The notes: generated by a model not told the origin, from the letters alone. Positions 1 to 35,640 are shown, counted from the first letter of the stretch. The stretch is DNA of 64,000 nucleotides from Antennarius striatus (GCF_040054535.1 NC_090781.1:6594982-6658981); one strand, 5' to 3'. A program made the numbers and translations.

Positions 1-1850
1 CAACAAGCCCCTTTTTACTATTAGTTTGTGTCATTCTCCCTCATTCAATTAATAAATGTTTTTGTCTTCTCTCCACATTTGACTTGTACTGTTTACATTA
101 CATGACTAGCAGATTATGAACGTAGTGAATAAAATAATGGGTAACTATCTTTAAGTTGTTTGGAGAAAATTGTCTAAAAAGATCATTTGGTGGTCTTTTA
201 TTTGGTATGTATTTGGTACCTCTTTTACTGTGTTTGGACTAGCGTGTGTGTGTCTGTGTGTGTGGATGAGAAAATCTGAAATGTGAAAAATAAAGAAATG
301 AATCTAAATTCAGCCCAACATCAGTTTTTCAGATGTGGATGAACCACACCCTGTTAATGTCAGGAGAGACAAGGATAACTTTAAGTACATTTACTCTGAT
401 GCAGATGTGAAGGTGAGATGTGAGATGCAGGCAAAGCACAGCAAAGCAGTACAATCGGTTTATTGTCAGAAACTGTGACCCACTTCATGGAGCTGAATAC
501 CAAATAAACTTGCTGCCATCAAATGCTCAAGCAAGCTGTAGGTTACCAGCAGCAGTCAAAAGGAGGGGTGGGGCGCGTGTGTCTTGCACAATAGTATTAC
601 CATAGTTTTAGTCTAAATATGTCACACTGGAACAGATCCCAGCTAATGGTTTACAAATCTCTGTAAGTGAATGTGAAGAATGACATTAGTAGGAAGACAG
701 CATCCAACAGACAAAAAGATGTCCTATTGTAGTAAAATTGGGAAGATTGATATAGTTACAGATTCAGAACATTGAATTTACTGTTCCATACACACAAACT
801 GTTTTACAACTTATTTCATAAATGCAACACACAATTCTTTTACTGACATCACTCAACCCTTTAATGTTGATCATCTCTAGTAATTTGTAGAGACAGTGGT
901 GCCTTATTGCTATGAACTGTTGGAAATGTGATAATTATCCAAACACAATCTCTCTTGGTGAATCTTAGCCCATTCCTCATGGACAAAGCCTTCCAGTTCT
1001 GTAGTATTCCTGATTTTTTGAGATGCACGCGCCTCCTTCCGAGCTCAGACATTTACATCCAGACAAGCTATGTACCAAAACATGTCACTGCCAATATACT
1101 TCCATTCTTACTTTACACTGACATCAATACATCTCTTTAAGACAAGACATCTTCATTTTGTCCAAACACATTCATCCTCTCCTTTCTTAAGTCACAAATG
1201 GTGCTCTGTAATTGGACAGAGTGATACGCCCCATTAAAACAGCTTTTGGGGGCAGAAGACAATTTATTAATATTCAATCAAAGATATTGAGGATCACGGA
1301 TCACTTTGGGGCAAGACATTTCAAATACGATGTAGTTGGACATCTGGCAGCTGAATGACATCAATTAAAAAAAGCATAATATAGGACCTTTAAAGAAAAA
1401 CAAAATAAAACAAACTCCAGGGCAAACTCCTCTAAGTCTATAAACATACAACAGCCACAAGGACGAACTCAAAGTGCTCTTTTACACAGAACTGAGGTTA
1501 ATACTCAAATGTATTTCGCTAAAAGTCACAGATCACATTTTCAGTCAGGTACATACAGTAAATGACATGATTCTCATTTTGCACCACCACAATGGATCTG
1601 AAATGAAACAAACATCCATATCAGGTGAACAGTGTAGTTATGACAAGCTTATGTATGTTCCACCTGCTGTTTAAGCGACCAAATGCCATGGGACACTTGA
1701 CCCTACACCTATTTCATGGACAGGCATGACCATTTCCTTGTTATTTTATCATCAATAAAGTCGGTAAAAGGTCTGGAGTTGATTCCAGGTGAAACATTTG
1801 TATTTGGAAACTGTTGCTGTCAACTCTCAATATGAGATCCAAAGAGCCAC
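1..1850. other. Left edge: probable sik2 intron 4, no recognised gene
   Basis: AT-rich sequence with a short GT-rich patch near 245-265. No kinase exon continuing sik2 was found on the minus strand, and the short open frames are not convincing. It is assigned to intron 4 of sik2 because exon 4 at 8000-8161 ends with a good donor and the DFG exon is absent from the window. Confidence 0.4.
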
Positions 1851-1879
1851 AAGTATACTTGAGTCACTATCAGTGAAGC

Positions 1880-3010
1880 TAGTCATCATTAGATAGAAAA
1901 ACAAAATAAAAATAAAAAGACATCAGAGAAATAGCAAAAGCATAGGGTGTAGCCAAATCAACTGTTTGGAACATTCTTAAGAAGAAAGATTGCGCTGTGA
2001 GCTCATCAACACCAAAAGAACCAGAAGACCTCAGACAACAGCTGTAGTGGATGACAGAATAATTGTTTCCCTATTGAAGAAAAACTCCTTTAACAGTTGG
2101 CAGGATAAAAACGCTCTCCAGGAAGTAGGGTGTGTGTGTGTGTCAAAGCCAATGATCAAGAGAAGACTTCTCCAGAATGAATACAGAGATTTTACCACAA
2201 GATGTAAACCATTGGTGACCCTCAAAAACAGGAAGACCAGATTAGAGTTTACCAAAACAGTATCTAAAAAAGGCTTTACAGTTCTAGAACAACATCCTAT
2301 GGACAGATGAGACAAAGATCAGATTGACTGAACGAAAAGAGCATCATCGAGAAGGAAAGGAATTGCTCATGATCCAAACTTCTGAACTATTTTGCTCAAT
2401 ATTATCAGCTCATACTCAGCCAAATATTTCAGAACCCATTGGACAGCGCTTCAATGTGCTGATGGACAATGAACTGAGGCACACAGCAAAAAACAACACA
2501 AAAAAACAAACAAAACAAATAAAAAAAGAGTTTTTTTTTAAGCAAGCAAGTGGAATGTTATGTTATGCAATGTTATGTGGAGTGGTGGATGTGTTATATT
2601 ATGTTATGTTATGTTATGCAATGTTATGTTATGCAATGGCAAAGTCAATCACCTTAAGCATGAATTTCACTTGCTGAAAACAAAACAAAACTGAAAGGTA
2701 AATGTCTAAAACAGGCAGGAACCGAAGAAAGTTGCAGTAGAGGCCTGGCAGAGTTTCACCAAGGGTGAAACCCAGCATTTGGTGATGTCTGTGCTACTGA
2801 GACTTCAGGCTGTAAGTGACTACAAATGATTCATTACCAAGTATTAAAAAGTTTGATTTATGATTATTTCGTTTGAATTTTGGTCCCTTAAAAAGTAGGA
2901 GGCACATGTATAAACTGATGTAATTTCTACACCATTCACCTGATTTGGATGTAAATACCCTCAAACTAAAGGTGAAAGTCTGTAGTTAAAGTACATCTCC
3001 TTCATTTGAT
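1880..3010 (+). mobile_element. Tc1/mariner-like transposon relic
   Basis: Degenerate Tc1-family transposase on the plus strand. The N-terminal DNA-binding part is at about 1920-2310, with NTKRTRRPQTTAVVDDRI and RRLLQNEYRDFTTRCKPLV. A middle segment lies at about 2400-2490 and contains DNELRHTAK, the decayed form of the usual DNDPKHTAK. A C-terminal piece lies at about 2705-2815 and corresponds to the family's VAVEAWQSFTK end. Stops and frame changes separate the pieces. The catalytic SPDLNPIE segment is missing and is replaced by the TTATG-rich tract at 2553-2637. It is non-functional. Confidence 0.75.
2553..2637. repeat. Imperfect (TTATG)n / (TTATGCAATG) minisatellite
   Basis: A run of TTATG pentamers interspersed with TTATGCAATG. 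It lies exactly where the central catalytic part of the Tc1 relic should be. Confidence 0.8.
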
Positions 3011-3379
3011 TTCAAACCGTTGTGGTGGTGTATGGTGCCAAAAAGACGAGAATAATGTCGACATCCTAATATTAATAGCCCTGGCTGTATATCTTCTTTC
3101 ACAGTCGTTGTTTCCCCTTCCAAAATTCAATGAGGAACATAGACAATTCCCGTGTCACATTTGCTTGAAGATTAATAATTTCCATCCAGTATCTGGCCAT
3201 TGGAAGACCTCTTGATAGGAAACATACCATCTTGTCAACATGAATATTTTCATTGTTGAAAAATCTGTACAGTCTGCTCTTGGAGATCTTCTTTGAGAAA
3301 GCTGAACCTCTAGAAAAACTAGAGTTATTAGCAAAGCATGTGTTTTCTTGTTATAGACAGGAAAAGGGTTGTGTGACCT

Positions 3380-4905
3380 CTTCAGGTCGGTGGAGAGTCC
3401 TTGCCCAATGTGGAGGAGTTTAGGTATCTTGGGGTCTTATTCACGAGTGAGAGAAGAATGGAACATGAGATCGACAGATGGATCGGTGCAGTTTCTGCAG
3501 TGATTGTTACGTATGCCTACATGTGTATTTTGCGTGTACTGTGTGTAAGTGTGAATGTGCATGTGGGTGTTTGAGGGAGAGATGGGTGTGGTGTGTCTGT
3601 GTCCTGTGTGTTTTATTTTCCCTAGGCCCAGATCATTCAATCCAGCTCCAGTGCCTGCCTGGAGCTGTCCATCAAGGAACTTCCACTTACCCTGCTGATT
3701 ACTCCAACTGCTGCCATTCACCACAAGTACCTGCCAATTGTATGCCCCGCCCAAACACACCCTATACAAGTCTTTTATTTGCCATTCAGAGGGAGGAAGA
3801 CTCTATCTCATCTCATCTCATCTCAGCTCTCTATCTCTGTACCATGTTCTCTGTGGTGAGTAACTGCCATTTTTTGTTTAGTTATTCGTTGTTAGTTATT
3901 TGCATGTTCTGTTAGTCCATGGCCTCGGAGCAGCTAGACAGAGGCCTCTATACATATCACCCTTAGTGTCTTTTGTCTAGAAACACCAGTTACAGGGATG
4001 TTGTCTTTCTGTTGTATTTTTGGTCAGTTTTCTGATTGTCTCGTTAGTGTAGTTGGGCAGGGTTTTTATTTTGTTTAGTTACCTGCATTGTTTAGTTTGT
4101 GTTATAGATTATTTCCTTAATTTTAACAACATCCATTTCCCTAGACCATGTAACATTATTTTCAGTTTGGCAGTCTCACTTGTTTTGTGTTAAAGTCTTG
4201 TCTTGAAATATATAAAATACACCAGTTGCAACTGCAAAGTCTTTTGTGTTGGCTCCCGTTTATTTACATGTCAGCTGCCCAAGTTCCTGTTTGCTTATTT
4301 TCCTGGTTTTTGCTTTATGTTACTGCCATTTCATCACATACTGTAGTCAACATTCTGCAGGGTTGTAACAGTGATGCAGTCCTTGTATAGGTCTGTTGTG
4401 ATGAAGAACGAGCTGATTTGTAAGATGAAGCTTTTGATTTACTGGTCAATCTACATTCCCACTCTCACCTATGGTCATGAGCTTTGGGTTATGACCGAAA
4501 GAACAAGATCTCGGATATAAGTGGCTGAAAAGAATTTCCTCCGTAGAGTTGCTGGGAGATGAGGGTGAGGAGCTCAGTCACAAGGGAGGAGCTCGGATTA
4601 GAGCCGCTGCTCCTCCACCTCGAGGCGAGCCAGCTGAGGTAGCTTGGGCATCTGCTCCAGATGCCTCCTGGACGCCTCCCTGGGGAGGTGTTCCGGGCAT
4701 GTCCTAAGAGAAGACCTAAGAGAAGATCTAGGACACGTTGGAGGGACCATGTCTCTCGGCTGGCCTGGGAATGTCTCGGGATCCCCACGCAGGAGCTGGA
4801 AGAGGTGTCTGGGGAGAGGGAAGTATGAGCATCCCAGCATCCCTCCTGAGACTGTTGCCCCAGTGACCTGGGCCCGGTTAAGCGGTTGAAAATGGATGGA
4901 TAGAC
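3380..4905 (+). mobile_element. Non-LTR retrotransposon 3' fragment, interrupted by a solo LTR
   Basis: End of a LINE ORF2 split into 3380-3504 and 4371-4905. The left piece reads VEEFRYLGVLFTSERRMEHE and the right piece reads IYIPTLTYGHELWVMTERTR, then a decayed stretch, then LGHVGGTMSLGWPGNVSGSP. It ends in an ATGGATGGAT-type tail near 4895-4905. The wording is typical of a very common fish LINE, which I place near RTE/Rex elements without certainty. It is 5' truncated and full of stops. It lies in probable sik2 intron 4. Confidence 0.75.
3505..4370. mobile_element. Solo LTR (866 bp) of an LTR retroelement
   Basis: The element begins TGTTAC and ends GTAACA, a perfect 6-bp terminal inverted repeat of TG...CA type. 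It is flanked by the perfect 5-bp direct repeat GTGAT at 3500-3504 and 4371-4375. Removing it rejoins the LINE reading frame at the break. No gag or pol sequence is present, so it is a solo LTR left by recombination. The superfamily (gypsy, BEL or retrovirus-like) cannot be told from this sequence. Confidence 0.8.
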
Positions 4906-5739
4906 AAAATGTTTTGCCTTTGATGTGTAGCACTATTGACTAACAGCAAAAAAGGTCCTAGATTCAGATTCACTTGAGGACCTGGGACTTTTCTGAATGG
5001 AATTTGTATGTTCTCCCTATGTCTGTATGGGTTACTACTGGCTTCTCTGGCCTCCCCCCACTACTAAAGCCATGTAATGGATATTAAATGGTAAATTTTT
5101 TCTTGATGTGAATGAGAATGCTCATTTATTCTGTGTCTTTATCTTGTACTTCTGTGGGTAGGTTTTCCATGTCTAGCTTCACAATCGTGTTTAATAAATT
5201 ATTCTACTTTTGAAAAGTACAAAAGACGCTGTGCCAATTAGGTACATGAGCCTTGTACAGCTGTTGCAGAAACAATTCTTTTTTTATTTTTTTATCCTGT
5301 CATGTTGTTGTCTTGTTGCATCTCTTAGCTAACCATACGCACAGATATACGTAGCAGCATACACTAACATCCAATTTTGACATTTTAACAAAAGAATGAC
5401 CAAGTAACACACATAAGATTCTATTGAGCTGCTTGTGTCTTGGCTGCTTTAATAACAAGTAAAAACAGGCTGTTACGTAATAAAAAAAGGTTTCGCTGTC
5501 TGGATGGAAGCCTGTCGCTGTGTGGATTTGGCCACTAGCTGCTAATTGGTGACTCCTGCTCTGCACCCTGCCAGCTCGACGGCATGAGCATGAAAAGCTG
5601 CCCTATAGCCTGACGAGCCCCTGTCATGCTCCCCTGTAGACAGGGATTTGTTTTTAACATATGCTTCACAGTTTTTCCCCTCCAAAACAGCTGATGAATA
5701 GTATATTTTGCTCTATGATACAATGTCATGTCAGTCAGT

Positions 5740-6098
5740 CAGTCATTTTCAGATTACCACTGCTGTATCCGCTGCAGTGGGTCATGGGGAGCCGGAGCCT
5801 ATGTCAGCGGCATAGGGCGTGAGGTGGGGGACACTCTGGGCACGACGCCAGTGCACCGCGGAGCCACACACAAAGACATACAACCATGCACACACACACA
5901 CTCATTGCTACGGGCAATTTGGAACGGCCAATCAAACTGAAGCGCATGTTTTTGGAGGTGGGAGGAAGCCGGAGAACCCGGAGAGAACCCACGCAGACAC
6001 AGGGAGAGCATGCGAACTCCGCACAGTGCGGGACTCGAACCCGGGTCCGCAGTGTTGTGAGGCGGCAGCACTGACCACTGCGCCACCGTTCCGCCCCA
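5740..6098 (-). mobile_element. tRNA-derived SINE, V-SINE type, minus strand
   Basis: Read on the minus strand, it starts with a tRNA-like head with A-box-like TGGCGCAGTGG and B-box GGTTCGAGTCC (about 6015-6095). This is followed by the conserved V-SINE core with TCTGCGTGGGTTCTCTCCGG and CTTCCTCCCACC, then a LINE-related tail running down to about 5740. Short CA and CAGT repeats lie within or next to it. It is not a functional tRNA gene. Confidence 0.8.
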
Positions 6099-6104
6099 TG
6101 TGAT

Positions 6105-24697
<18,593 letters not shown>

Positions 24698-24739
24698 CTA
24701 CAGAGCACACGAGTTGACTCGCAAAGAGGCATCATGTTC

Positions 24740-24870
24740 TCTGGTTGACGTGTATTGACGTCAAAGCCATTGGGGTATTTGTACAGGGGGCGGGGCTACG
24801 GAGCCGTTCCACACTTCAGTGCCAATTGGTTGCCAAGACAACCAGACCCACCTCTTACGTCAACCGGTAA
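24740..24870 (-). promoter_or_regulatory. Probable sik2 promoter: palindromic CRE, GC box, CCAAT box, RFX-like site
   Basis: A perfect palindromic CRE TGACGTCA lies at 24756-24763. There is a TGACG half site at 24746-24750 and a second CRE-like TTACGTCA at 24855-24862. A GC box GGGGGCGGGGC lies at 24786-24796 and CCAAT at 24822-24826. An X-box-like palindrome GTTGCCAAGACAAC lies at 24829-24842. All are 400-520 bp upstream of the start codon. No TATA box was seen, as expected for a CpG-type promoter. The sites are read directly; their function is inferred. Confidence 0.5.
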
Positions 24871-27089
24871 ATTGCTATTCTGAAATGTGTTTGCTCGCCT
24901 GCCCTCTTTGATTGCACGCATAGGTAACTTTGAAGTTTGCCCCGTAGGTGTAGGAGCTTTATCCGCCTGCTAGTGCAGAATGCAAGAAGAGTTAAGTTGG
25001 TGTGTAATGTAAATATGAGACTGAATCCTTTTTGTTTAGCAAGAATCCACGGAAAGAAAGAAAAATTATGATGGATTTAGCCAAAATAATTTTGTTTTAA
25101 TATTATAAATGAAAATAAAATGAGTAAAATTAAATGTCTACATTCCTGGCTGAAAAATATATGTGAAAATATGCAATTTGCATTACAATCATGCATTATA
25201 CTTGTAATAAAATATCATATACTGTACTGTAATGTAACATGCAGGACGTGCTAAACCACATACCTTTTTAATCCACACACACACACACACACTCTTTGGT
25301 CAGCTGCATAACAGCGCCATCTTTTGTTTGAAGTGGAGAATTGAAGCAGAGCGCTCCGGTTGCTTCTCGAAGTGCTGCTCAGTCAACAAAAGAAGCGTCT
25401 GGACTTGTCATTTCACATTCACACACAAATAGCATGAAACTAACACACTTGAATATCAAATCACATCACAAATTCAAATACAATATCTTGCAAACAAATT
25501 TTATTGGACACCCAATAATATTGTAATACTGTATTTGAGATATGGCACACATTTACCACATTTCTCTTCTGAGTTCATGCGGTGACTGTTGAACACAAAA
25601 CAGTCAGTTTCAAAGCAGGCAGGCAGAGCAATGCTCCGAAGGCCTCTGCTGTCACGCATAGACTTCCTGAATGTAAGAGTTCCAGATGTGCTTTTGGCAT
25701 TTCCTGTCTAACATTCTCCAAGAACACACTCAGCCTCTCCTTACTGGGCTTGCTACATCTTTCCAAATAAACTGACCCAACAGCTCACGTACTACGTATT
25801 CAGCAATAAAAATGCCATTAAGAGTCAGAAATGTGGGCTAAATCTATAAGTAGTTTAACAATTTACATAGCAGACATATGCTTATACAATCAGTCCAGAT
25901 TTCTTAACCGCATCTGTGCTGTCAGATTAGGTTGAGTTTCACAAAAAGGTCTGGTGGAGCTGGGAAAACATACACCTTTGAGGATAACAGGAGTCTTTGG
26001 AGCTCTGTCATTAGTTTTTCTATATGTTCTGTCTCATTCCCTCACATCAGAGTCCAAACAGGAAGCCGCAAGGAGAAATGGCCAGAATAATCTATGAATA
26101 GAACTCCACTGCTGAAGAAAGCCAACAGAATCATAAGACCCTGTGCTATGATATGATGATGTGAATGGAAAACAGCTGAGTAGTTTAATTTATAACATGA
26201 CCAGGTTTGATGTTCAACTCACCGTAACAAATACAGTATTGAATATAAATAATTTGTCTAGCGTCGGGCAGCCACCGTAAGACTAACATCTGACTTGAAA
26301 TAGATTGCCTAGAGATTTGACACAGCAAGACACGTGAACTTCTGTATTAAAGTAACTTTGATGATGCTTTATGTTTTCTGAATTTATATTTTAGTTTACA
26401 GCTTTGCTTCAGATGACCCAAACAAAAGCCTCGTGTACAGTATAAAGATGTGCTATTAGTTTACATATTCATGTGCACCATTTTTAAACTGTGATCACAA
26501 ACTCATAAACCAAACCCAGAGATTTATAAATCATGCAACTGTTGTCTCCGACACCTCCTTTTGTACTGATAGACAGGTTACTTAGATGTGTTGTTTTATG
26601 AAATGCAGCTCAAACAAACCAGACCCAATCAGAGTCGCTATTGATAGGGTCTTCGATTCAAATGACATTTTAAGAAAGATAAGATCATTTTACATTCTGA
26701 ATATAATTATTCCTTCAGAAATAATTTGTATCGTATCTAATCACAGGCACAGTTATAGTATTTAATCAATGCAATCAGATCACTGATTAAAAAGAGCAAG
26801 GTTATACAGAGCTCTTTTTAGCTGACCCCCAGTAAGGCTCCATAAGTTTATGTCAGTGGTAAACTTTATCCACTTAAGATGGACATTTCACATTGTCATT
26901 GCAAAAGATTTCATGATCCGATTAAAAATGTGTGCTTTCTTGGTGGGGCGCTGAGTTGACAGGGCCCTACATATGAGTCAAACCGGATTTAGATTTTTCA
27001 GGTGTCATGTTTTTCACACCAAAAAGCAAAAAAATCAGTCCACTGTCCACTTGCATCATACTTGTTAGGCCAGATGGCCATCAACAATA
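24871..27089. other. Intergenic region between sik2 promoter and layn 3' end
   Basis: About 2.2 kb, AT-rich, with a short CA repeat at 25272-25291. No gene or repeat family was recognised. It should include the layn 3' UTR just below 27090. Confidence 0.5.
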
Positions 27090-31877
<4,788 letters not shown>

Positions 31878-32250
31878 CTCCACATGTTCACCCGGGTGTT
31901 CTGGCAGCGATTACTCTTCAAAATCAAGAGCAAACTTTTTTGTCTACTTTTTGTTAGGAGAGAAAACCTCTGATTTCCACTCTTGTGTGATAAAAACAGT
32001 CGATCCTGAAGGAATCGGTCTCTCCAGGAAAAAAGTGGGTCGTCTGTCCAGACGTGTGTGTGGCTGCTGGCGGAGGGAAGAACCGACGTGGTCCAGGAGA
32101 TTGGTGGTGTGTTCTTCTGACGTTCTTTCCTCCTTACCAAGCTTTTAGTTAGTTATTTATGCCGACCTATAGAAAGCAACACTACCAAGAAGAAAAAAAT
32201 AAATATGCAATAAACAACGCATAATCCTGTGTCGTCGGGAAGCGTCCCAG
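31878..32250 (-). promoter_or_regulatory. Presumed layn 5' UTR and promoter region
   Basis: Sequence upstream of the layn start. An upstream ATG at 31885 opens a six-codon frame that overlaps the true start (ATG at 31877) and stops at 31865. No TATA box is obvious, and the transcription start cannot be placed. Confidence 0.35.
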
Positions 32251-34600
32251 GATATATGACCTGTGACAGCAGAGAAATTAAGCACAGTATTTAGGTTATA
32301 ACTTCAATTGATTGACATAATACATTTATTAGCGTTTTTCAATGGTCATTTCACACAAGAGCAGATTGAGTCACAAATGATATCCACTTTCTTTCCCACT
32401 TACAATACAAAATACTTTTGTATGACCACTACAGTCTCAGCAGCTTCAGAACAATCACCTGTCCTACAGTTCTGTCTTTTGTCGTGGTGGCCTACTGCAA
32501 ACATGAAGCAAAGCCACACATCAGTTGCTGGAAGTGTTCCTCATGGACGAAGGTTTCCAGTCCATACACCTGGTTTATCGTGTGTCAATTGCCTTCTTCA
32601 AATCCCACCAGAGATTTTCTGTGGGATTTAATTCACTCGACTGTGACCATGAAATGATAAAGTGCCTCTTCTGAAGCCAAGCCTTGAATGACTTGGAGGT
32701 TTACTTGGAAATATTGGTCCTTTTGGAATGTTTAATGGAATCAAAGCTAATGTTTACAGATGGCAAGACGCTTTATATTAGGATTTCAGGATATTTCATG
32801 GAATCCATCTTATCCTCCTGCACCACAGGTATTACCTGCTCACGGAAGCAAAAGTGGTCCAGGAGCCACTGCTGTACTTTGATGTAAGTCTTCTTTTCTT
32901 TCGGCTTTCCCTTCAGGGGTCACCGCAGCAAATCAGTTTCCTCCATCTAACCCTGTCTTCTGCATCCCCTTCTCTCACACCAACTACCTTCATGTCCTCT
33001 TTCACGACATCCATAAACCTCCTCTTTGGTCTTCCTCTAGGCCTCCTGCCTGGCAGTTCAAAACTCAGCATCCTTCTACCAATATATTCACTATCTCTCC
33101 TCTGGACATGTCCAAACCATCTCAGTCTGGCCTCTCTGACTTTATCTCCAAGACCTCTAACATGTGCTGTCCCTCTGATGTACTCATTCCTGATCCTATC
33201 CTTCCTGGTCCTCCCAAAGAGAACCTCAGCATCTTCATCTCTGCTACCTCCAGCTCTGTCTCCTGTCTTTTCCTCAGTGACACTGTCTCCAGACCAAACA
33301 ACATCGCTGGTCTCACCACAGTTTTGTACACATTTCCTTTCATATTAGCTGAAACTCTTCTATCACATACAAACACCTGACACTTTCCTCCACCCGTTCC
33401 ATCCTGCCTATTCTTCACCTCTTTTCCACACTCTCCATTGCTCTGGACTGTTGACCCTAAGTACTTAAAATCCTCCACCTTTCTTGATCTCTTCTCCCTG
33501 TAACCTCACTCTTCCACTTGGGTCCCTCTCATTCACACACACATGTACTCTGTCTTACTGCGGCTAACCTTCATTCCTCTCCTTTCCAGGACAAACCTCC
33601 ACCTCTCTAGCTTCTCCTCCACCTGTTCCCTGCTCTCACTGCAGATCAAATTGTCATCTGCAAACATCATAGTCCATGGAGAGTCCTGTCTAACCTCGTC
33701 TGTCAGCCTGTCCATCACCATAGCGAACAAGAAGGGGCTCAGAGCTGATCCCTGATGCAGTCCCACCTCCACCTTGAACTCCTCTGTCACACCTACAGCA
33801 CACCTCACCACTGTCTTACAATCGTAATACATGTCCCACACCACTCTAACATACTTCTCGGCCACTCCAGACTTCCTCATATAATACCACAGTTCCTCTC
33901 TGGGCACCCTGTCATCAGCTTTCTCCAGATCTACAGAAACACAATGCAGCTCCGTTTGGCCTTCTCTGTACTTCTCGATCAACATCCTCAAAGCAAATAC
34001 TGCATCTGTAGTACTCTTTTTTGGCATGAAACCATACTGCTGCTCACAAATGCTGACTTCTGCCCTTAGTCTAGCTTCCACTACTCTTTCCCATAACTTC
34101 ATTGTATGGCTCATCTGCTTTATTCCTCTGTAGTTGCCACAACTCTGCACATCTCCCTTGTTCTTAAAAATGGGCACCAGCACACTTCTCCTCCATTCCT
34201 CAGGCATCTTCTCACTATCTAAGATCCTGTTGAACAAACCAGTCAGAAACTCTACTGCCACCTCTCCTAGACACTTCCATACCTCCTAGACATTTCCATA
34301 CCTGTACTTTGATGTAAGTAGGGTTTACTTTTTGGCTTGAAAAGTTCCAGCTTGTTTCATTGCTTGACAGAAGAGCATCATAATCATGAGATTTATCCAG
34401 ATGGTTTGAGCATATGGAGTCAACGTTTCATGTGTTTTGGGTCAGCAGGGTTGTATGTAATAGAATTTTTTTTTAATGAAATTACTCTATGAATGTTGGC
34501 TCAGTGTTTTCACAACATCTAATTGGAAGTTGTGTGCTCTTATGAATGATGCAGTTGAGGGATTACATTATGTTTTTATTCTTACACTTCAATGATTCAT
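32250..34600 (-). mobile_element. Tc1/mariner-like transposon relic interrupted by a LINE
   Basis: On the minus strand, 32560-32720 reads SKSFKAWLQKRHFIISW, then SSELNPTENLWWDLKKAID. This is the decayed catalytic end (SPDLNPIENLWWDLKK type) of a Tc1 transposase. The earlier part continues at 32720-32870 and on the far side of the LINE at 34320-34480. Stops are present. Outer limits are approximate because I could not place the terminal inverted repeats. Confidence 0.65.
32890..34301 (-). mobile_element. RTE-like LINE, 5' truncated, with 18-bp target duplication
   Basis: Reverse transcriptase on the minus strand. It shows WRRSVLVPIFKNKGD, NYRGIKQMSHTMKLWERVVE, QYGFMPKKSTTDAVFALR, VDLEKADDRVPREELW, GLHQGSALSPFLFAMVMD and MMFADDNLICSES (the FADD active-site region, with Asn after it). 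Then comes the C-terminal part EDFKYLGSTVQSNGE and RPAMLFGLETVSLRKRQE at 33480-33130. The 3' end at 32890 carries the fish-RTE ending GTGACCCCTGAAGGGAAAGC. It is flanked by CTGTACTTTGATGTAAGT at 32872-32889 and 34302-34319. The 5' part, including the AP endonuclease, is missing, and at least one frame break occurs between 33478 and 33533. Confidence 0.88.
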
Positions 34601-35640
34601 GCTGAAAAATATTCGTTTTAGGAGTGTTTGTTAATTTAGAGTTGTTTATATGACAAACTTATAGGTTAGTGTCGAAGTAGCAGGATGCAGTTATAGAACA
34701 AATATTAATTGGATGCTTTGTTGTTATTCTAATTATGATATTTTAAATTTTTAAATCATATTTCAACACAGAAAAGTAGAGAACCCAGGTGCTGACAAGA
34801 GCCAGAAACAGCAATGCTAGACTTCATTCAAAATAAATTTCAATTTAGAAACAAATAACATCCATGAAAAGAACAAACATGAAGGTTCAAATAATATAAG
34901 AACTTGATCGTGTTCTTTCATAGTAAATCTAAATCAAAAATCCCAAGCTTCAAAAGTCAAACACTGTGAGCAGAACTTTGAACATGCGAAGGACATCACT
35001 AATGGACTGACAATGAAAAGATGGAATCACAGACTAAAGACGCAAGAAGAGAGAGATAGAAGGAAGACTCACTGATACTGAACACAGAGGGAGAAAGAGA
35101 AAGGTCAGAACAGAAAAAGGAAGAGACTCACACATCCACAGGAGAACCAGTGGGACAAAACAGTTGACAAGAAAACAATTCAGGAAATTTAAGGCACAAG
35201 ACAGGATATGACAACTCTGCTTCAAAATGAAACAGGAAATGCTAAGGAAGATTCAGGATCATGAAATTTTTTGCATTTTTCCTCTTTGTTTTCCCCTTAT
35301 AATATTTTCACACATAACAAGAACTTCATTCTGACAGAAGTTCTATGTACCATTCCTTGTGAGCAGTGATTGAATGTTGTTTGTTTAATAAAAGCTCAGA
35401 GGAGATAAAGGAAGTTAGAACATAAACACAGATGGGTCTAAAAATCTTTTCGTAGCTCAATTTTCTTTTCAGAAACTGATAAATTTTTTTAAAAATGAGT
35501 GGTTATTTGATATTTTTTGTTTCCCATTTTATAGGACTTAAATCCTTTGTTTGTTCAGGATATGAACAATTAACTAGAAAAGTTGTCTTTTTTTTCTCTC
35601 TTCAATTTCCAGAGACTGGCTGTGATTGTCTGAGCACCAT
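34601..35640. other. Intergenic, no gene recognised
   Basis: AT-rich sequence with a purine-rich patch at about 35030-35120. No coding or repeat signature was seen. Confidence 0.4.

Noticed and set aside
4644-4889. 81-codon frame and opposite-strand frames of 99-111 codons
   Set aside because: These are the decayed 3' end of a LINE and its antisense shadow, not host genes.
6015-6095. tRNA gene candidate (A and B boxes)
   Set aside because: It is continuous with a V-SINE core and LINE-like tail and does not fold as a complete tRNA, so it is a SINE head. The same holds for the heads near 30.85 kb and 57.3 kb.
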